Assembly: GCA_947179155.2 (NCBI GenBank)
Contig: OX359278.1
Coordinates: 28,715,273 to 28,779,272, forward strand
Direction of reading: 5' to 3'
Length of the DNA stretch: 64,000 nt
Source: Hedera helix
Taxonomy: Eukaryota > Streptophyta > Magnoliopsida > Apiales > Araliaceae
The stretch's first letter is position 1. The number at the start of each line of letters is the position of its first letter. Under the pieces are notes generated by a model, which worked only from the letters and a program-made list of their open reading frames with translations, searched no databases and was not told where the DNA came from. A program made the translations under genes and the position numbers. Below are positions 1 to 10,951 of this stretch, one piece after another.

Positions 1-156
1 CTTCACATGTTGTATATAGTGTGAAAATAATAGTGAAGACTTAGTTGTGTATTATTGAGTTTTGCATTTCTGTTCTATGAACTATTTGTATTAAAGATTA
101 TGTATTTTATGGCGTCTCAAATTGGGCTATGTAGGCCTAGATTTGGGTGCGTCACA
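1..156 (+). repeat. 3' end of the 5' LTR
   Basis: This stretch matches the last part of the LTR at about 7476-7632. It ends in the motif GCGTCACA, immediately before the primer-binding site. Only the tail of this LTR is inside the window. Confidence 0.9.
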
Positions 157-158
157 TT

Positions 159-170
159 TGGTATCCGAGC
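159..170 (+). other. Primer-binding site (initiator Met-tRNA type)
   Basis: TGGTATCCGAGC lies two bases after the LTR end. It differs at one position from the sequence TGGTATCAGAGC, which pairs with the 3' end of plant initiator tRNA-Met and primes reverse transcription in many plant LTR elements. Confidence 0.85.
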
Positions 171-350
171 TTAGGGATATGATCTTTAATGGAGATCTGG
201 GGGTGAAGTAGGAGGAGAGAGACGAATAGATTACGTCACTAGTATGTCCTACATAAAATTTTGTTATCTAATAAGTTGGCTTGAATGTGGGGACAAGAAG
301 TGACGAGTCAGTTTGTTTAACTAACCTTTATCTTATGACCGCAGTTAAGA

Positions 351-1022
351 ATGACTTCTGAAAATCAGGGAATGAATTATCCACTTCCCGAGGCGAACGT
401 AGCTGAGAATCAGGAAGCTACAAACAATCATCCTGCAGCTTCAGAAAATAATGCTGGTGATCATGCAAATCAGAATGGTTTCTTTAGAAACTTCATGCAA
501 TTTATTCAAAATCAGCCGAGGGGAGGTCGTAACGATGGAAACGCTGATAATTCAAGGATTATCACCGTTAAACAATTTAAAGAGTTGGGACCACCTGAAT
601 TTTTCGGGAAGCCTGAACCACTCAAAGCGGAGGCATGGTTAAAGCAAACGACAAAAATCCTTGATGTCCTACGATGTGCAGATGATCAGAAGGTGTCATT
701 CGCCACCTTTATGTTTCGAGGGGAGGCAGACCATTGGTGGGAGGCGGTAAAACGCATCCATCATTCGGCTCTCGAAATGTCTTGGCTGGAATTCCAAGAG
801 TTGTTCAACGAAAAGTATTTTCCAGAAAGCATCCGCCATATGAAGGGGGTGGAGTTCATAAAACTAGAGCAAGGAAATATGGTTGTTTCACAATATGAAG
901 CTAAGTTTGCCGAACTATCTCGTTTCGCAACTCATCTAGTGGATGACGAAGCACGGATGAGTCGGATGTTCTTACGAGGTTTGAGATCGAAATTCGTCAA
1001 CAACTTAGCTCTCATAAATTGA
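351..1022 (+). pseudogene. Retrotransposon gag, N-terminal part, ended by a frameshift
   Basis: This 223-residue reading frame begins with an Asn/Gln-rich leader. It then shows the plant retrotransposon gag core: PPEFFGKPEP near residues 79-88, GEADHWWEAVKRIH, and LFNEKYFPESIRHMKG followed by an LRGLRSKF segment. The frame stops at 1020-1022. The neighbouring frame, from about 1019 on, continues without a break into sequence expected next in gag, which points to a single-base indel rather than a natural gag end. The protein would form the nucleocapsid-like particle. A programmed frameshift is less likely because related plant elements usually have one continuous gag-pol frame and no obvious slippery heptamer is seen here. 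Confidence 0.85.
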
Positions 1023-3802
1023 CCTTGTATTCAGATGTTGTCGATAGGGCTCAAAGGGTAGAGCAAACAGATGAAAAATTGCAGCCAAGAGTCAATGATC
1101 AGCGTAGAGAGAGAAATGACAACAACCACAGGAACGAGAACCATAAGGGAGGTAACCAGCACTTCGGTAGTAATCACGCATCGAATAATAGAAGAGGAGA
1201 ATCCAGTGGAAATAATTTCAAGAGAAAGAGATTCCATAATGATTATGGAAGAGCACCGGCACCAGTACCAGCACCAGTACCAAGGGGAGGAGATCGACCA
1301 CCGGTAAGATGTTACAAGTGTGGTCAGGAAGGCCACATTAGCCCAAACTGTACGCAACAGTCCAAGTTGTGCTATAGTTGTGGAAAAGAAGGTCATCTGG
1401 CTCGATTTTGTCCTGTTTCAAAATCAAGTCCAGCTGCAATGATGGTACCAAAAGCTAGCACGGATAAGGGAAAATCTGTAGTTCAAGGGAGAGTTTTTAT
1501 TGTGACATCCCAAATGGCACGAAACCCGAACAAGGTGATAACCGGTAAGCTATTCATAAATTCTCATGAAGTCTATGCCTTATTAGATACTGGCTCTACC
1601 CATTCTTTTATCTCACCTACGTGTGCTCAACGATTAAACTTAACTCCTGACAATTTGGACTTTGACTTATCAGTTGAAATCCCATTAGGAGCAATAGCCA
1701 TTACATCTACGGTATATAAATCTTGCTTAGTTCAAATCAATAGCCTTATATTACCCGTTGACCTTATCTCTTTGGAAATGCATGAATTTGATGTGATTTT
1801 AGGAATTGATTGGTTGACTAATCATCATGCTAAAATTGATTGCTTTCAAAAGATCATTAGTTTTCATATCCCTAATCACCCTGTCATACAAATTCAAACC
1901 ATCAAACCATTGAAATCCATAACTGTCATTTCTAGCCATAAAGCCACTAGTTTATTGAAAAACGGATGTCAAGCATTTTTAGCTCATGTCACTGACTTGA
2001 ACAAAGATGTGTCAAACTTGAATGATATTCCTATTGTTAATGAGTTTTCTGATATTTTTCCCGATGAGCTTCCTGGCTTACCTCTAAATCGGGAAATTGA
2101 ATTCTGTATTGATCTTGAACCCGATACCAAGCCTATTTCCAAAGCTCCATACCGAATGGCTCCTATTGAACTTCAAGAGCTAAAGGTCCAACTACAGGAA
2201 TTGTTAGATACTGATTTCATTCGTCCGAGTGCATCGCCTTGGGGTGCCCCTGTTCTTTTTGTCAAGAAGAAGGAAAGAAGTATGAGATTGTGTATTGACT
2301 ACCGAGAGTTGAATCATGTCACCATCAAAAACAGGTACCCGTTATCTCGAATTGATGACATGTTTGATCAATTGCAGGGTGCTCAACATTTCTCAAAGAT
2401 TGATCTTCGCTCTGGATATCATCAGTTAAAAGTTAAAGCTGATGACATTCCAAAGACTGCTTTCAGAACCCGCTACGGGCATTATGAGTTCTTAGTCATG
2501 CCTTTTGGACTAACAAATGCTCCTGCAGCTTTCATGGACATGATGAACCGGATATTCAAAGAATATTTGGATCATTTTGTAGTTGTCTTTATTGATGACA
2601 TTCTTATATACTCCAAGAGTCGTGAGAATCATGAACAACACCTGAGATTAATACTCCAAAAGCTACGTGAGAACAAGTTGTATGCCAAGCTGAAGAAGTG
2701 TGAGTTTTGGCTTAAGGAAGTCACGTTCCTTGGGCATGTGATTTCCAGTCAGGGAATATCAGTTGATCCTGCAAAGATTGAAGCAATATTAAATTGGGAG
2801 CAACCTCGGTCAGTAACTGAAGTCCGAAGTTTTCTGGGATTAACTGGTTATTATCGGAGATTCGTAGAAGGATTTTCTCGAATCGCCACTCCATTAACTC
2901 AGCTGACTCGGAAAAGCACAAAATTCATATGGAACGAGGAATGCGAGAAGAGTTTTCAAGAACTTAAGAAGAGACTTATTTCAGCTCCTGTTCTGACTAT
3001 ACCATCAGGATCGAGGGAATTTGTTATCTACAGCGATGCTTCAGGCAAAGGTCTAGGCTGTGTACTTATGCAACATGGAAAAGTTATAGCCTATGCCTCT
3101 CGACAACTCAAAGATTATGAGAAAAATTATCCTACTCATGATTTAGAGTTGGCAGCAGTTGTTTTCGCATTGAAAATCTGGAGGCACTACTTGTACGGGG
3201 AGAAAGTGAAAATCTTCACGGATCACAAAAGTCTCAAGTATTTCTTTACCCAGAAGGAACTCAACATGCGGCAACGACGTTGGCTTGAGCTGTTAAAGGA
3301 TTACGACCACACCATCCAGTACCACCCAGGAAAAGCAAACGTTATAGCTGATGCTTTAAGCAGAAAATCTTATGCGAGTACAAGTGCAATGCTGACTACG
3401 CAAAAATGTATTTTGTACGACTTACAAAAGATGGAGATAGAATTAAAGCCACCAGGGACCCACATGAAGATTGCGCAAGTACAAGTAGAACCAGCTTTAA
3501 TTGATAAAATTAAAGCTGCTCAAGCTACTGATCCGGAAATGATGAGTATGATGAAGAAAGTACAAGAAGGTACTATTCCAGAAGCAAGAATCGACGAGAA
3601 AGGAATACTTCGACTCAACTCTCGACTCTGTGTTCCTAACGACCCTGAATTAAAACATAAAATCATGATGGAGGCACACAACACACCGTTTGCAATTCAC
3701 CCGGGAAGTACCAAAATGTATCGTGATCTTCGACATACATTTTGGTGGAACAATATGAAGAGGGAGATTGCAGAGTTCATCTCAAAGTGCTTAACTTGTT
3801 AA
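1019..3802 (+). pseudogene. Gag C-terminus and pol: zinc knuckles, protease, reverse transcriptase, RNase H, integrase zinc finger
   Basis: Open for 927 codons. In order it shows two CCHC knuckles (CYKCGQEGHISPNC and CYSCGKEGHLARFC), an aspartic protease with LLDTGSTHSF, and reverse transcriptase from about 2140 with the catalytic FIDDILIYS motif near 2590. RNase H follows with VIYSDASGKG near 3025, and then the H2C2 integrase zinc finger ending in KCLTC. The frame terminates at 3800-3802 in a TAA where the same frame clearly continues into the integrase core. A CAA to TAA change is the simplest explanation and fits cytosine deamination. No ATG opens this frame because it is the shifted continuation of gag. 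Confidence 0.9.
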
Positions 3803-4975
3803 CGTGTCAAGGCAGAGCATCAAGTGCCTAAAGGTCCATTGCAATCACTCGAAATTCCAGAATGGAAGTGGGAACACATCACTATGGACTTCGTGACGGG
3901 TCTTCCCAAAGTTTCTCAAAGTTTTGATGCGATTTGGGTCATCGTAGATAGATTGACCAAGTCTGCTCATTTCTTGCCTATAAGAGAAAACTTTTCACTC
4001 GAGCATCTGGCCAGTATGTACGTAAATGATATTGTAAGATTGCATGGCATGCCAGTTTCCATAGTTTCTGATCGAGATCCTAGATTCACTTCACGCTTTT
4101 GGATCAGTCTACAAAAAGCTATGGGCACCGAGCTACGATTTAGTTCTGCATACCATCCTCAAACAGACGGACAATCTGAAAGGACGATTCAGACTCTCGA
4201 AGATCTTTTGAGACTTTGCGTGCTAGATTTCAAAGGAAGTTGGGACAAGTACTTGCCATTGGTTGAATTCTCCTACAACAACAGTTACCAAGCAAGCATA
4301 GGCATGGCTCCATTTGAGGCTTTGTATGGACGAAAGTGTCGCTCTCCAGTATGTTGGAATGAAGTAGGAGAAGCAAAATTGTTGGGACCCGAGTTGGTAC
4401 GCTTGACAGCAGAAAAGATCCAAATGATCCGACAACGAATACAGACCGCGCAAGAACGACAAAAGAATTATGCTGATCTTCATCGGAGAGATGAGAGATT
4501 CAACGTCGGAGATCATGTATTCTTACGTGTTTCCCCATGGAAAGGAGTTACGAGATTCGAAAAGAGAGGAAAGCTCAACCCTCGATTTATTGGCCCATTT
4601 GAAATTCTCGATCGAGTAGGAACGGTAGCCTACAGACTAGCCCTACCACCAAGTATGTCTCGCATTCATAACGTTTTTCACATATCTATGTTACGTAAAT
4701 ATGTGAAGGACCCAAACCACGTCATTAAGTTAGAACCGGACGTTATAGCCGATGATTTAACGTACGAGGAGGTACATGTCAAGATCTTAGTTAAGAAGGA
4801 ACAGATCCTACGCTCAAAGGTTATACCTCAAGTTAAGGTTTTATGGAGAAATCAAGATACTGAGGAAATGACCTGGGAGCTAGAATCTGAGATGAAATCT
4901 ACGTATCCTTATCTCTTCGAAATGTCAGGTACGTCAATTTCGGGGATGAAATTTCATAAGGAGGGGAGGTTGTAA
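3803..4975 (+). pseudogene. Integrase core and C-terminal chromodomain-like tail, downstream of the premature stop
   Basis: This is in the same frame as the preceding pol segment. The DDE integrase core is intact: TMDFVTGLP carries the first Asp, VSDRDPRFTS the second, and DGQSERTIQTLEDLL the Glu. The GPF/Y-type module follows (RFIGPFEILDRVG), then a C-terminal segment ending VKVLWRNQDTEEMTWELE. That segment resembles the degenerate chromodomain of plant Tekay/Del chromoviruses, which can steer integration to particular chromatin. The frame overlaps the start of the 3' LTR by a few bases, with its stop at 4973-4975. Because the TAA at 3800 lies upstream, this part would not be translated from the gag-pol start. 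Confidence 0.9.
4958..4970 (+). other. Polypurine tract
   Basis: The purine run AAGGAGGGGAGG followed by T directly abuts the LTR start TGTAAGACC. This is the expected site for priming plus-strand DNA synthesis. Confidence 0.85.
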
Positions 4976-5096
4976 GACCCCGAATTTTATGAAATACAAA
5001 ATTTAATTTTTCTTCATATATATTTTTCCTGAAACAGTAGGTGGTTAAATTGATAAGGTTAAAAGTTAAGGATGTTATGTGCAAATTTTATTATGT

Positions 5097-5147
5097 CGGA
5101 TAATATTCGTTTGGTCGGAGAATATTCGTTTTGTCGGGGAATATTCG
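5097..5147 (+). repeat. Three short tandem units in the LTR (about 18 bp)
   Basis: The motif GTCGG(A/G)(G/T)AATATTCG(T/A)T recurs three times with small changes. Confidence 0.7.
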
Positions 5148-5294
5148 ATTCGTACGACGGCGCCGAAATAACAAAATAATGGTGGACCCCCACAACGACT
5201 TATTGTCGGATATAGAAAGCGACATACGTAACCTTTTTAAATAAATATAGTCAACGGTATTATCATCTTGAACTGTTAAAATACCCGGTGGTAA

Positions 5295-5385
5295 AGGAAT
5301 AGTAACATACGGTATTACATAGTAGCACACGGTATTGCACAGTAGCACACGGTATTGCACAGTAGCACACGGTATTGCACAGTGT
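5295..5385 (+). repeat. Tandem 20-bp repeat in the LTR
   Basis: About four copies of CACGGTATTGCACAGTAGCA. The first is diverged (ATACGGTATTACATAGTAGC) and the later copies are identical. Confidence 0.85.
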
Positions 5386-6275
5386 TTCATATTATTAAAC
5401 TGATAAAGTGGTTATTGTACTATATTGACTTTATTGAACCAATAATTGGCACCTGCATAATAATTCATATTATTGAGCTGATAATTGTCACAGTAGCATA
5501 TGCACAATAATTCACATTACTGAATCAATAATTGTCATTACACAGTAACGTGTTATTTTCTTATTTATTTTCAGTATTATTGTTATCTATTTTATGATAT
5601 TGATTAAACTGTTGTATTCTATTATTAGTTGATTTTCCTGTTTATCTAACTCGAAAAGCCAACTACACTGCATTTATAACAATTAGCCATAGTAATAAAT
5701 AATTATGAATTATTGTTGAATAATTGAATTGATAAAGTTATTTGTTTTTATTATGATAAATTATATAAAGTTGTTTGTTTTTATATATAAAGTTAATTGA
5801 TTTATTTAAAGTTAGTTGTTTTATATATAAAGTAAATTGAATGTTATAGATTAAAAGATGATCTTTAAATGAATGGTTTAGATTAAGGAAATCTTAAAAG
5901 ATGAAATGAGTGGTATGGATTAAACATTATCTTGAAATATACGGTTTGGATTAAATTAGGAAATCTTGGTGATGATAAGATTTTTTGCTATAAATAGAGG
6001 CCTTAACTTAAGGATTTTTCATAAAAAAAAAAACTTCCTTTCTTATTCTTTCTTTCACTCTTCAAATATTTCTTGGTATAAGTTCTCCTTGAGTGTGCTA
6101 AAGTCATCTTGAGTATTTGTAAAGAGTTATAAGTGTACGAGTTCATATCTAGTCACGTGTTAAGGTAAGGGATACCATCTTTTTCATCTTCCATTATTCA
6201 AACTTAGTATGGTAAGGGATTATCATTATTTGATTCTCGAAAATAATATCGTTTCTTTCCTACTCATAAGACGTG

Positions 6276-6560
6276 CCATTTATTTCCATATATTAAATTG
6301 TGGGAATAACCTTACGGCGCGGATTACCGTCTGTTGGTGAATAACCTTTCGTATTTATTTCCATATATTAAATTGTGGGAATAACCTTACGGCGCGGATT
6401 ACCGCCTGTTGGTGAATAACCTTTCGTATTTATTTTCATGTATTAAATTATGGGAATAACCTTACGGCGCGGATTACCGCCTGTTGGTGAATAACCTTTC
6501 GTATTCATTCCTTATTAAATTGTGGGAATAACCTGACTACGCGGACTACCGCATGTTTGG
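6276..6560 (+). repeat. Tandem array of about 75-bp units in the LTR
   Basis: Three close copies and one diverged copy of a unit that runs from a TATTAAATTGTGGGAATAACC block, through ACGGCGCGGATTACCG, to GTTGGTGAATAACC and a TTTCGTATT tail. The last copy has ACTACGCGGACTACCG in place of the GC-rich centre. Confidence 0.9.
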
Positions 6561-6889
6561 TGAATTACTCTTTGTATTCATTTCTTACTTGTCTCTTGTT
6601 GGTAAAGTTTCCTGAAATGAATACATATTCTTTAATAGTTTGCGCTTCATCTAATATCATTTCAACTGAACCTTCCTATTTTTCTAAATCTTTCTATTGA
6701 ACCTTAACTGTTATTCTGAACTGTGGATCTGAAATATCATTCTTGAATTTTAGTCCACATCATGTTGGCAATTTGGACATTATTTGAATATGCACAAAGT
6801 AAAATCATAAACTTTTGATATTTATTGATCATACTGTTTCTTCTGATTCATCATCTATATCACGGTTGTTATTCTAATCATTAAGAACC

Positions 6890-7180
6890 ATGTTGTTGTG
6901 AATATCTGTGGCCTGGGGCACAGTTGATAGGATAAAGGCCATATAATTATTGTGTCTTTTAGGGCACGTGGTGAATATTCTCTTTGGCCTGGGGCAAAGA
7001 TGAACTGTTGTTGGTATGATCATGACCAAAGGCTGAAAACTGGTATAATCATTACCGTTGGTGTTATATTTGAATATCTTTGGCTCGTAATGCAAAGATG
7101 AACTATTGACTGGCATTATTATAATCAGGAACTGGAAATTTATATTATCATGACCAGCGGTGTTTAAGATGATCAAAGTT
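6890..7180 (+). repeat. Diverged repeats of about 90 bp in the LTR
   Basis: GAATATC/TTCT, TTTGGC(CTGGGG)CAAAGATGAACT and CATGACCA blocks recur two to three times with substitutions and small gaps. The family resemblance between units is clear but the alignment is imperfect. Confidence 0.6.
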
Positions 7181-7785
7181 GATGATATTTTTCCTAAAAA
7201 TAGAAGCGAGTGAACATTATAGTCTGCATTATTCTTCTAATAGATTGCTCATTTCGCTGCTATTATTGATACAAAGCTTATTGTCTATTATATTCAATTA
7301 AGAACTCATCTGTTGAAGGCTAATGATAATTTATTTGTCGTTATATTAGTCATGATATTTCTTACTGGGCTATTTGAGCTCACCCTTTCTTTTATTCCAT
7401 TGTTTTTCAGAAAAAGAGAGAGTAGCCGGGTCTAGCAGGGGAATGGAGTAACGGTCCGAGTGATAACTATTGTAGTCTTAACATGTTGTATATAGTGTGA
7501 AAATAATAGTGAAGACTTAGTTGTGTATTATTGAGTTTTGCATTTCTGTTCTATGAACTATTTGTATTAAAGATTATGTATTTTATGGCGTCTCAAATTG
7601 GGCTATGTAGGCCTAGATTTGGGGGCGTCACACATGTGATAGTTCACCTACTGGAGATGGCCACAGTGACTTACAAAGCCTATAGATAAAAGGTGTATAT
7701 CTATGCAATTTGTCTAACCAATGCACCCATGCTCTTACACTTCTTACACATGCAAGATGCTTTTTTATTTAATCAAAAATAGTCT

Positions 7786-7790
<5 letters not shown>

Positions 7791-7824
<34 letters not shown>
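7791..7824. repeat. (AT)n microsatellite
   Basis: Seventeen AT units, immediately left of the foldback element at 7831. The 7633-7790 stretch between the LTR and this repeat has no recognisable gene. Confidence 0.97.
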
Positions 7825-7826
<2 letters not shown>

Positions 7827-7830
7827 CCTG

Positions 7831-8072
7831 GTTCAAGGGCATACCTCCTTAAAGAGCATACCAAGCATACTCCCTTTAGCGACAGACCCGGCGACAGTTT
7901 GGTTCGTCGTCATAGGTTCGTCCGTCGCTAAAACTTTTAGCGACTGACAACATATTGCGACAGACAAACATATAGTGACGGACGAACCTATGGCGACGGA
8001 CCAAACCGTCGCCGGATTAGTCGCTAAATGGGGTATACTAGGTATGTCCTTTAAGGAGGTATGCTTTTGAAC
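7831..8072. mobile_element. Foldback MITE (242 bp) embedded in simple repeats
   Basis: The left arm GTTCAAGGGCATACCTCCTT is the near-perfect reverse complement of the right arm, AAGGAGGTATGCTTTTGAAC. Pairing continues inward through blocks such as TTTAGCGACAGAC, CGACAGTTTGG and TAGGTTCGTCCGTCGC, so almost the whole element can fold back on itself. It has no coding capacity. An (AT)n tract lies on the left and a (CT)n(AT)n tract on the right. Confidence 0.85.
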
Positions 8073-8075
8073 TTT

Positions 8076-8076
<1 letters not shown>

Positions 8077-8164
<88 letters not shown>
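8077..8164. repeat. (CT)14 followed by (AT)30 microsatellite
   Basis: Pure CT units to 8104, then pure AT units. Confidence 0.97.
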
Positions 8165-8167
<3 letters not shown>

Positions 8168-8579
8168 TTTACTTGCATGTATTCATGGTCCCACTTTTAT
8201 TTTAAACTTTGGGTAGCACATTGGGCTAATTAATTGGACCTATACATTACTTAATTAAATAAAAGTGTTAGGTTACATAATACTCTCATTATGTTAGTAA
8301 CATGTTACATAATTCATTGGGCTCATTTAATTCATAAGGCTTGCTAACACTTTATCAAATTAAAACGTTTGAGCTTTTAATTCTTTTCTTCCCATTTAAA
8401 TAATTGAGCTGGGTAATTAATATAATTATCTACATTATTGGGCTTATTTAATTTCTCATTTTAGTCTCATAATTAATTTAGGGCTCTTTACAGTAATATA
8501 CAACATTTATAAATTAATTACAAGATTAGTGCATTCACAAAATAATTACAAAAAGAGTACAACTCAAAAACCACATTAT

Positions 8580-8725
8580 CTTTATCTTCCAATTTCTCCT
8601 CTGCCTCCACCTCCTTTTCTCTCTCCTTCGCCTCTACCTTCTCTTTTCTCCTCTCTCCTCTGCCTCCACCTTCTCATTTTCTCGTCTCTCTCCTTCGCCT
8701 TCACCTTCTCCTTCCATCTAGACAT
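8580..8725 (+). repeat. Polypyrimidine CT-rich tract
   Basis: CTCTGCCTCCACCTTCTC-type words repeat imperfectly (CCTCTGCCTCCACC, CTCCTTCGCC). It gives a Pro/Ser/Leu-rich reading frame with no domain, which I read as low-complexity sequence rather than a gene. Confidence 0.75.
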
Positions 8726-8834
8726 ATATATGTGCATCTTCAACATGAATCCTTGAACAGGGGGCGCGGTCTGGTTGGTCCCTCTCTTTCAAAACCACCA
8801 TTGACGAGAAGCTCAAAGGATTTGGTTACTGACT

Positions 8835-9735
8835 CGTAGTTACTACACAGTCATAAATTGGTTACCTTCATATACGTGTTTGGTTACCTTCATATACGTG
8901 TTTGGTTACCTTCAAGTCTGGCGGTGCCCAAGTGTCTAGGCGCTTGAATTAGACCGGTTGCAACCAACTGCATCACATTCAAAAATTACAGGTGTGGAAG
9001 TGGATTGGTTACCTTGATATAAAAGTTTGGTTACATTGATATGAAGATTTCGATTACCTTGGTATGAAGGTCTGGTTACCTTGGTATGAAGGTTTGGTTA
9101 CTTTGATATAAAGGTTTGGTTACCAACTGTAATATGACAAAACTGCAGGTGTGAAAGTGAAAAAACTGCAATTTTTTCTTCTTCCGCCACAACCACCACC
9201 ATCTTCTTCCGCCTCTACCACCATCTTCTTCCTCATCCTCACTTTCTCCCCCCTCGGAAAGTATGGCTTTATGAATCTGCACTATGAAAAAAATGCAGGT
9301 GTGGAGATAGATTGGTTATCTTGGTTTGAATGTTTGGTTATATTGGTATGAAGGTTTTGGTTATCTTGATATGAAGGTTTGGTTACCTTGATATGAAGGT
9401 TTGATTACCAACTGTATTATGACGAAACTACAGGTGTGGAGATGAAAAAATTGTAGTTTTTTCTTCCTCCGTCATAACCACTACCATCTTCTTACTTCGC
9501 CACAACCACCACCATCTTCTTCTCTCCTCTACCACCATCTTCTTCCTCCGCCACAACCACCACCATCTTCCTCCGCCACAACCACCACCACCATCTTTTT
9601 TCTCCGCCACAACCACCACCATCTTTCTCCGCCACAACCATCACCATCTTCTTCCTCCGCCACAACCACCACCACCTTCTTCCGCCTCCACCACCATCTT
9701 CTTCCTCATCCTCACTTTCTCCCTCCTGAAAAGTA
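8835..9735 (+). repeat. Two-module minisatellite: GGTTACCTTGATATGAAGGTTT units plus CCGCCACAACCACCACCAT units
   Basis: Many copies of GGTTACCTTGATATGAAGGT (variants with TTCATATACGTGT, or TTGGTATGAAGG) occur at about 8835-9125 and again at 9310-9415. Each block is followed by GTGTGGAGATGAAAAA-like sequence and then a CTTCCTCCGCCACAACCACC array (9170-9250 and 9455-9725). Both CCACC arrays end in CTTCCTCATCCTCACTTTCTCC. The two-part module has thus been duplicated as a unit, with a longer CCACC array in the second copy. Confidence 0.85.
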
Positions 9736-10676
9736 ACACAAAGTGATGTTTTGACTTTTTAAAATTTAAATTTTAAAATCACACAACTAAATTAAAGGGA
9801 TAAGAATGCACTACTTTTGTAAATTAAATATTGAAGATGCATTAATTTTATAAATATTTTATGTATATACTTTTGTTGTAATATTTTCTAAAAATGTATT
9901 AGTAAATGTAATTGTCCCATTAATTTAACCCACTAAGCTAATTAAATAATGACTTAGGTTGTTAATTCAGTTGACTATAATTCAATTAAATTCTTAAATC
10001 CTTTTGGCTTTCCTTTTTATTTCATATTTAGTCTGTACTAATTAATTTAATTAGTTTTCTTGATTAGTCTTGTAATCCTCTAAATTCTTGATTGGGCATA
10101 AATCATATTACCCAAGTATATACATATATACACATTTAATTCGTCACATCAATAACTTCCAAATTTCATTTATTTGGACTAGTAATTAAATAAACACATA
10201 GGCTAATCCACTAAACTAAATAAGTGAATTACATATGTCTTTCATGAACTATAATTCAATCTTTAATTTAGCCTCTCATATTGCCACTCATGGTTAACAT
10301 TCAAGTTATATTAATTTATAATAAAAGCTTTAACTTATTCTCAAATAGTTAATCAAAATTAATTATTCCACTTGGCTTTTCTTTTCATTTCTTAGTTAAT
10401 TTAAACTAATTAAATTTATTAGTTTGTTTAACTATCAATACCCATTTCTTAAAACATACATATAAATATATCCCACCTCATCATATACATATAGAGCTTT
10501 TCAAATATGAATTTTATTTCTCCATGACTATCTCATCTCTTATTTGGCTTATATAACATATATATATATTTATACATTCACGTTTCTTGCACCTTTTCAT
10601 AAAAATATAAATTTTATTCACGAAATTCTTATCTAATTCTCATTTAAAATATATTCTAAAAATTTGGGTTGTCACA

Positions 10677-10948
10677 TTTAACTTGCTTAATTACTTGGTA
10701 ATCATTCTTTAAAAAAAAAATTTAATTTTTTTATTATTAAACTCACTCTTTTAGATTCTTTTGAGTGCCTTTGTGAATAACAGATTCATTTATATTTTAA
10801 AAATAATAAATCTTATAATTAGTAGTACTTTTTAGATAATTTATAATATTTATAATTGTATTGATATAAATTAAATAAATTAATATAAATCTTGAAACTT
10901 GTATTGAATAAACATAACATGTGCGATTTAGTCGGATAATATATTCCT
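10677..10948. other. AT-rich spacer, no gene seen
   Basis: AT-rich sequence with short A and T runs between the LTR-like end and the Tourist-like MITE. I see no coding, RNA or repeat structure. Confidence 0.6.
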
Positions 10949-10951
10949 TTA

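Larger units (their letters stand above)
1..7632 (+). mobile_element. Ty3/Gypsy LTR retrotransposon, chromovirus (Tekay/Del-like), left LTR cut by window edge
   Basis: The parts run in the usual Ty3/Gypsy order: end of the 5' LTR, primer-binding site, gag, zinc knuckles, protease, reverse transcriptase, RNase H, integrase with a degenerate chromodomain-like tail, polypurine tract and a 2.66-kb 3' LTR. The retained 156 bp of the 5' LTR differ from the matching end of the 3' LTR at about two positions by eye, so the insertion looks fairly recent. The coding region is broken twice: a frame change inside gag near 1019-1022 and an in-frame stop at 3800-3802. The copy is therefore probably not autonomous. 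The Tekay/Del assignment rests on the integrase tail and LTR style and is an inference. The 5' target duplication lies outside the window. Confidence 0.93.
4971..7632 (+). repeat. 3' LTR (about 2.66 kb)
   Basis: Runs from TGTAAGACCCC to GGCGTCACA, with TG and CA termini. Its end matches window positions 1-156. A TATA-like TATAAATAG at about 5991 is followed by A- and T-rich transcribed-looking sequence and probably marks the retroelement promoter. The LTR contains several internal tandem repeat blocks, listed separately. Confidence 0.9.
8165..10676 (+). repeat. Probable old LTR remnant (solo LTR-like), AT-rich
   Basis: The stretch ends in ATTTGGGTTGTCACA, which resembles the LTR ends of the Gypsy elements elsewhere in the window (the LTR ending at 41828 on the minus strand ends GATTTGGGGTTGTCACA). 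Its long AT-rich blocks with GGGCT/GGACC and TTAATTAATTA words resemble the 44.8-45.2 kb part of that LTR. No primer-binding site follows and no coding domain is visible. The left boundary is obscured by the foldback MITE and microsatellite, so the call is tentative. Confidence 0.4.

Noticed and set aside
1031..1396. A 121-codon minus-strand frame in the gag zinc-knuckle region
   Set aside because: Antisense of a well-supported gag frame with CCHC motifs.
5295..5385. Short regular repeats that at first recalled a CRISPR array
   Set aside because: The units are contiguous without unique spacers and lie in a plant LTR.
9428..9637. Trp/Gly-rich minus-strand frame resembling a glycine-rich protein
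   Set aside because: A translation of the CCACAACCACC minisatellite; no start context, no signal peptide, and the array length is variable.
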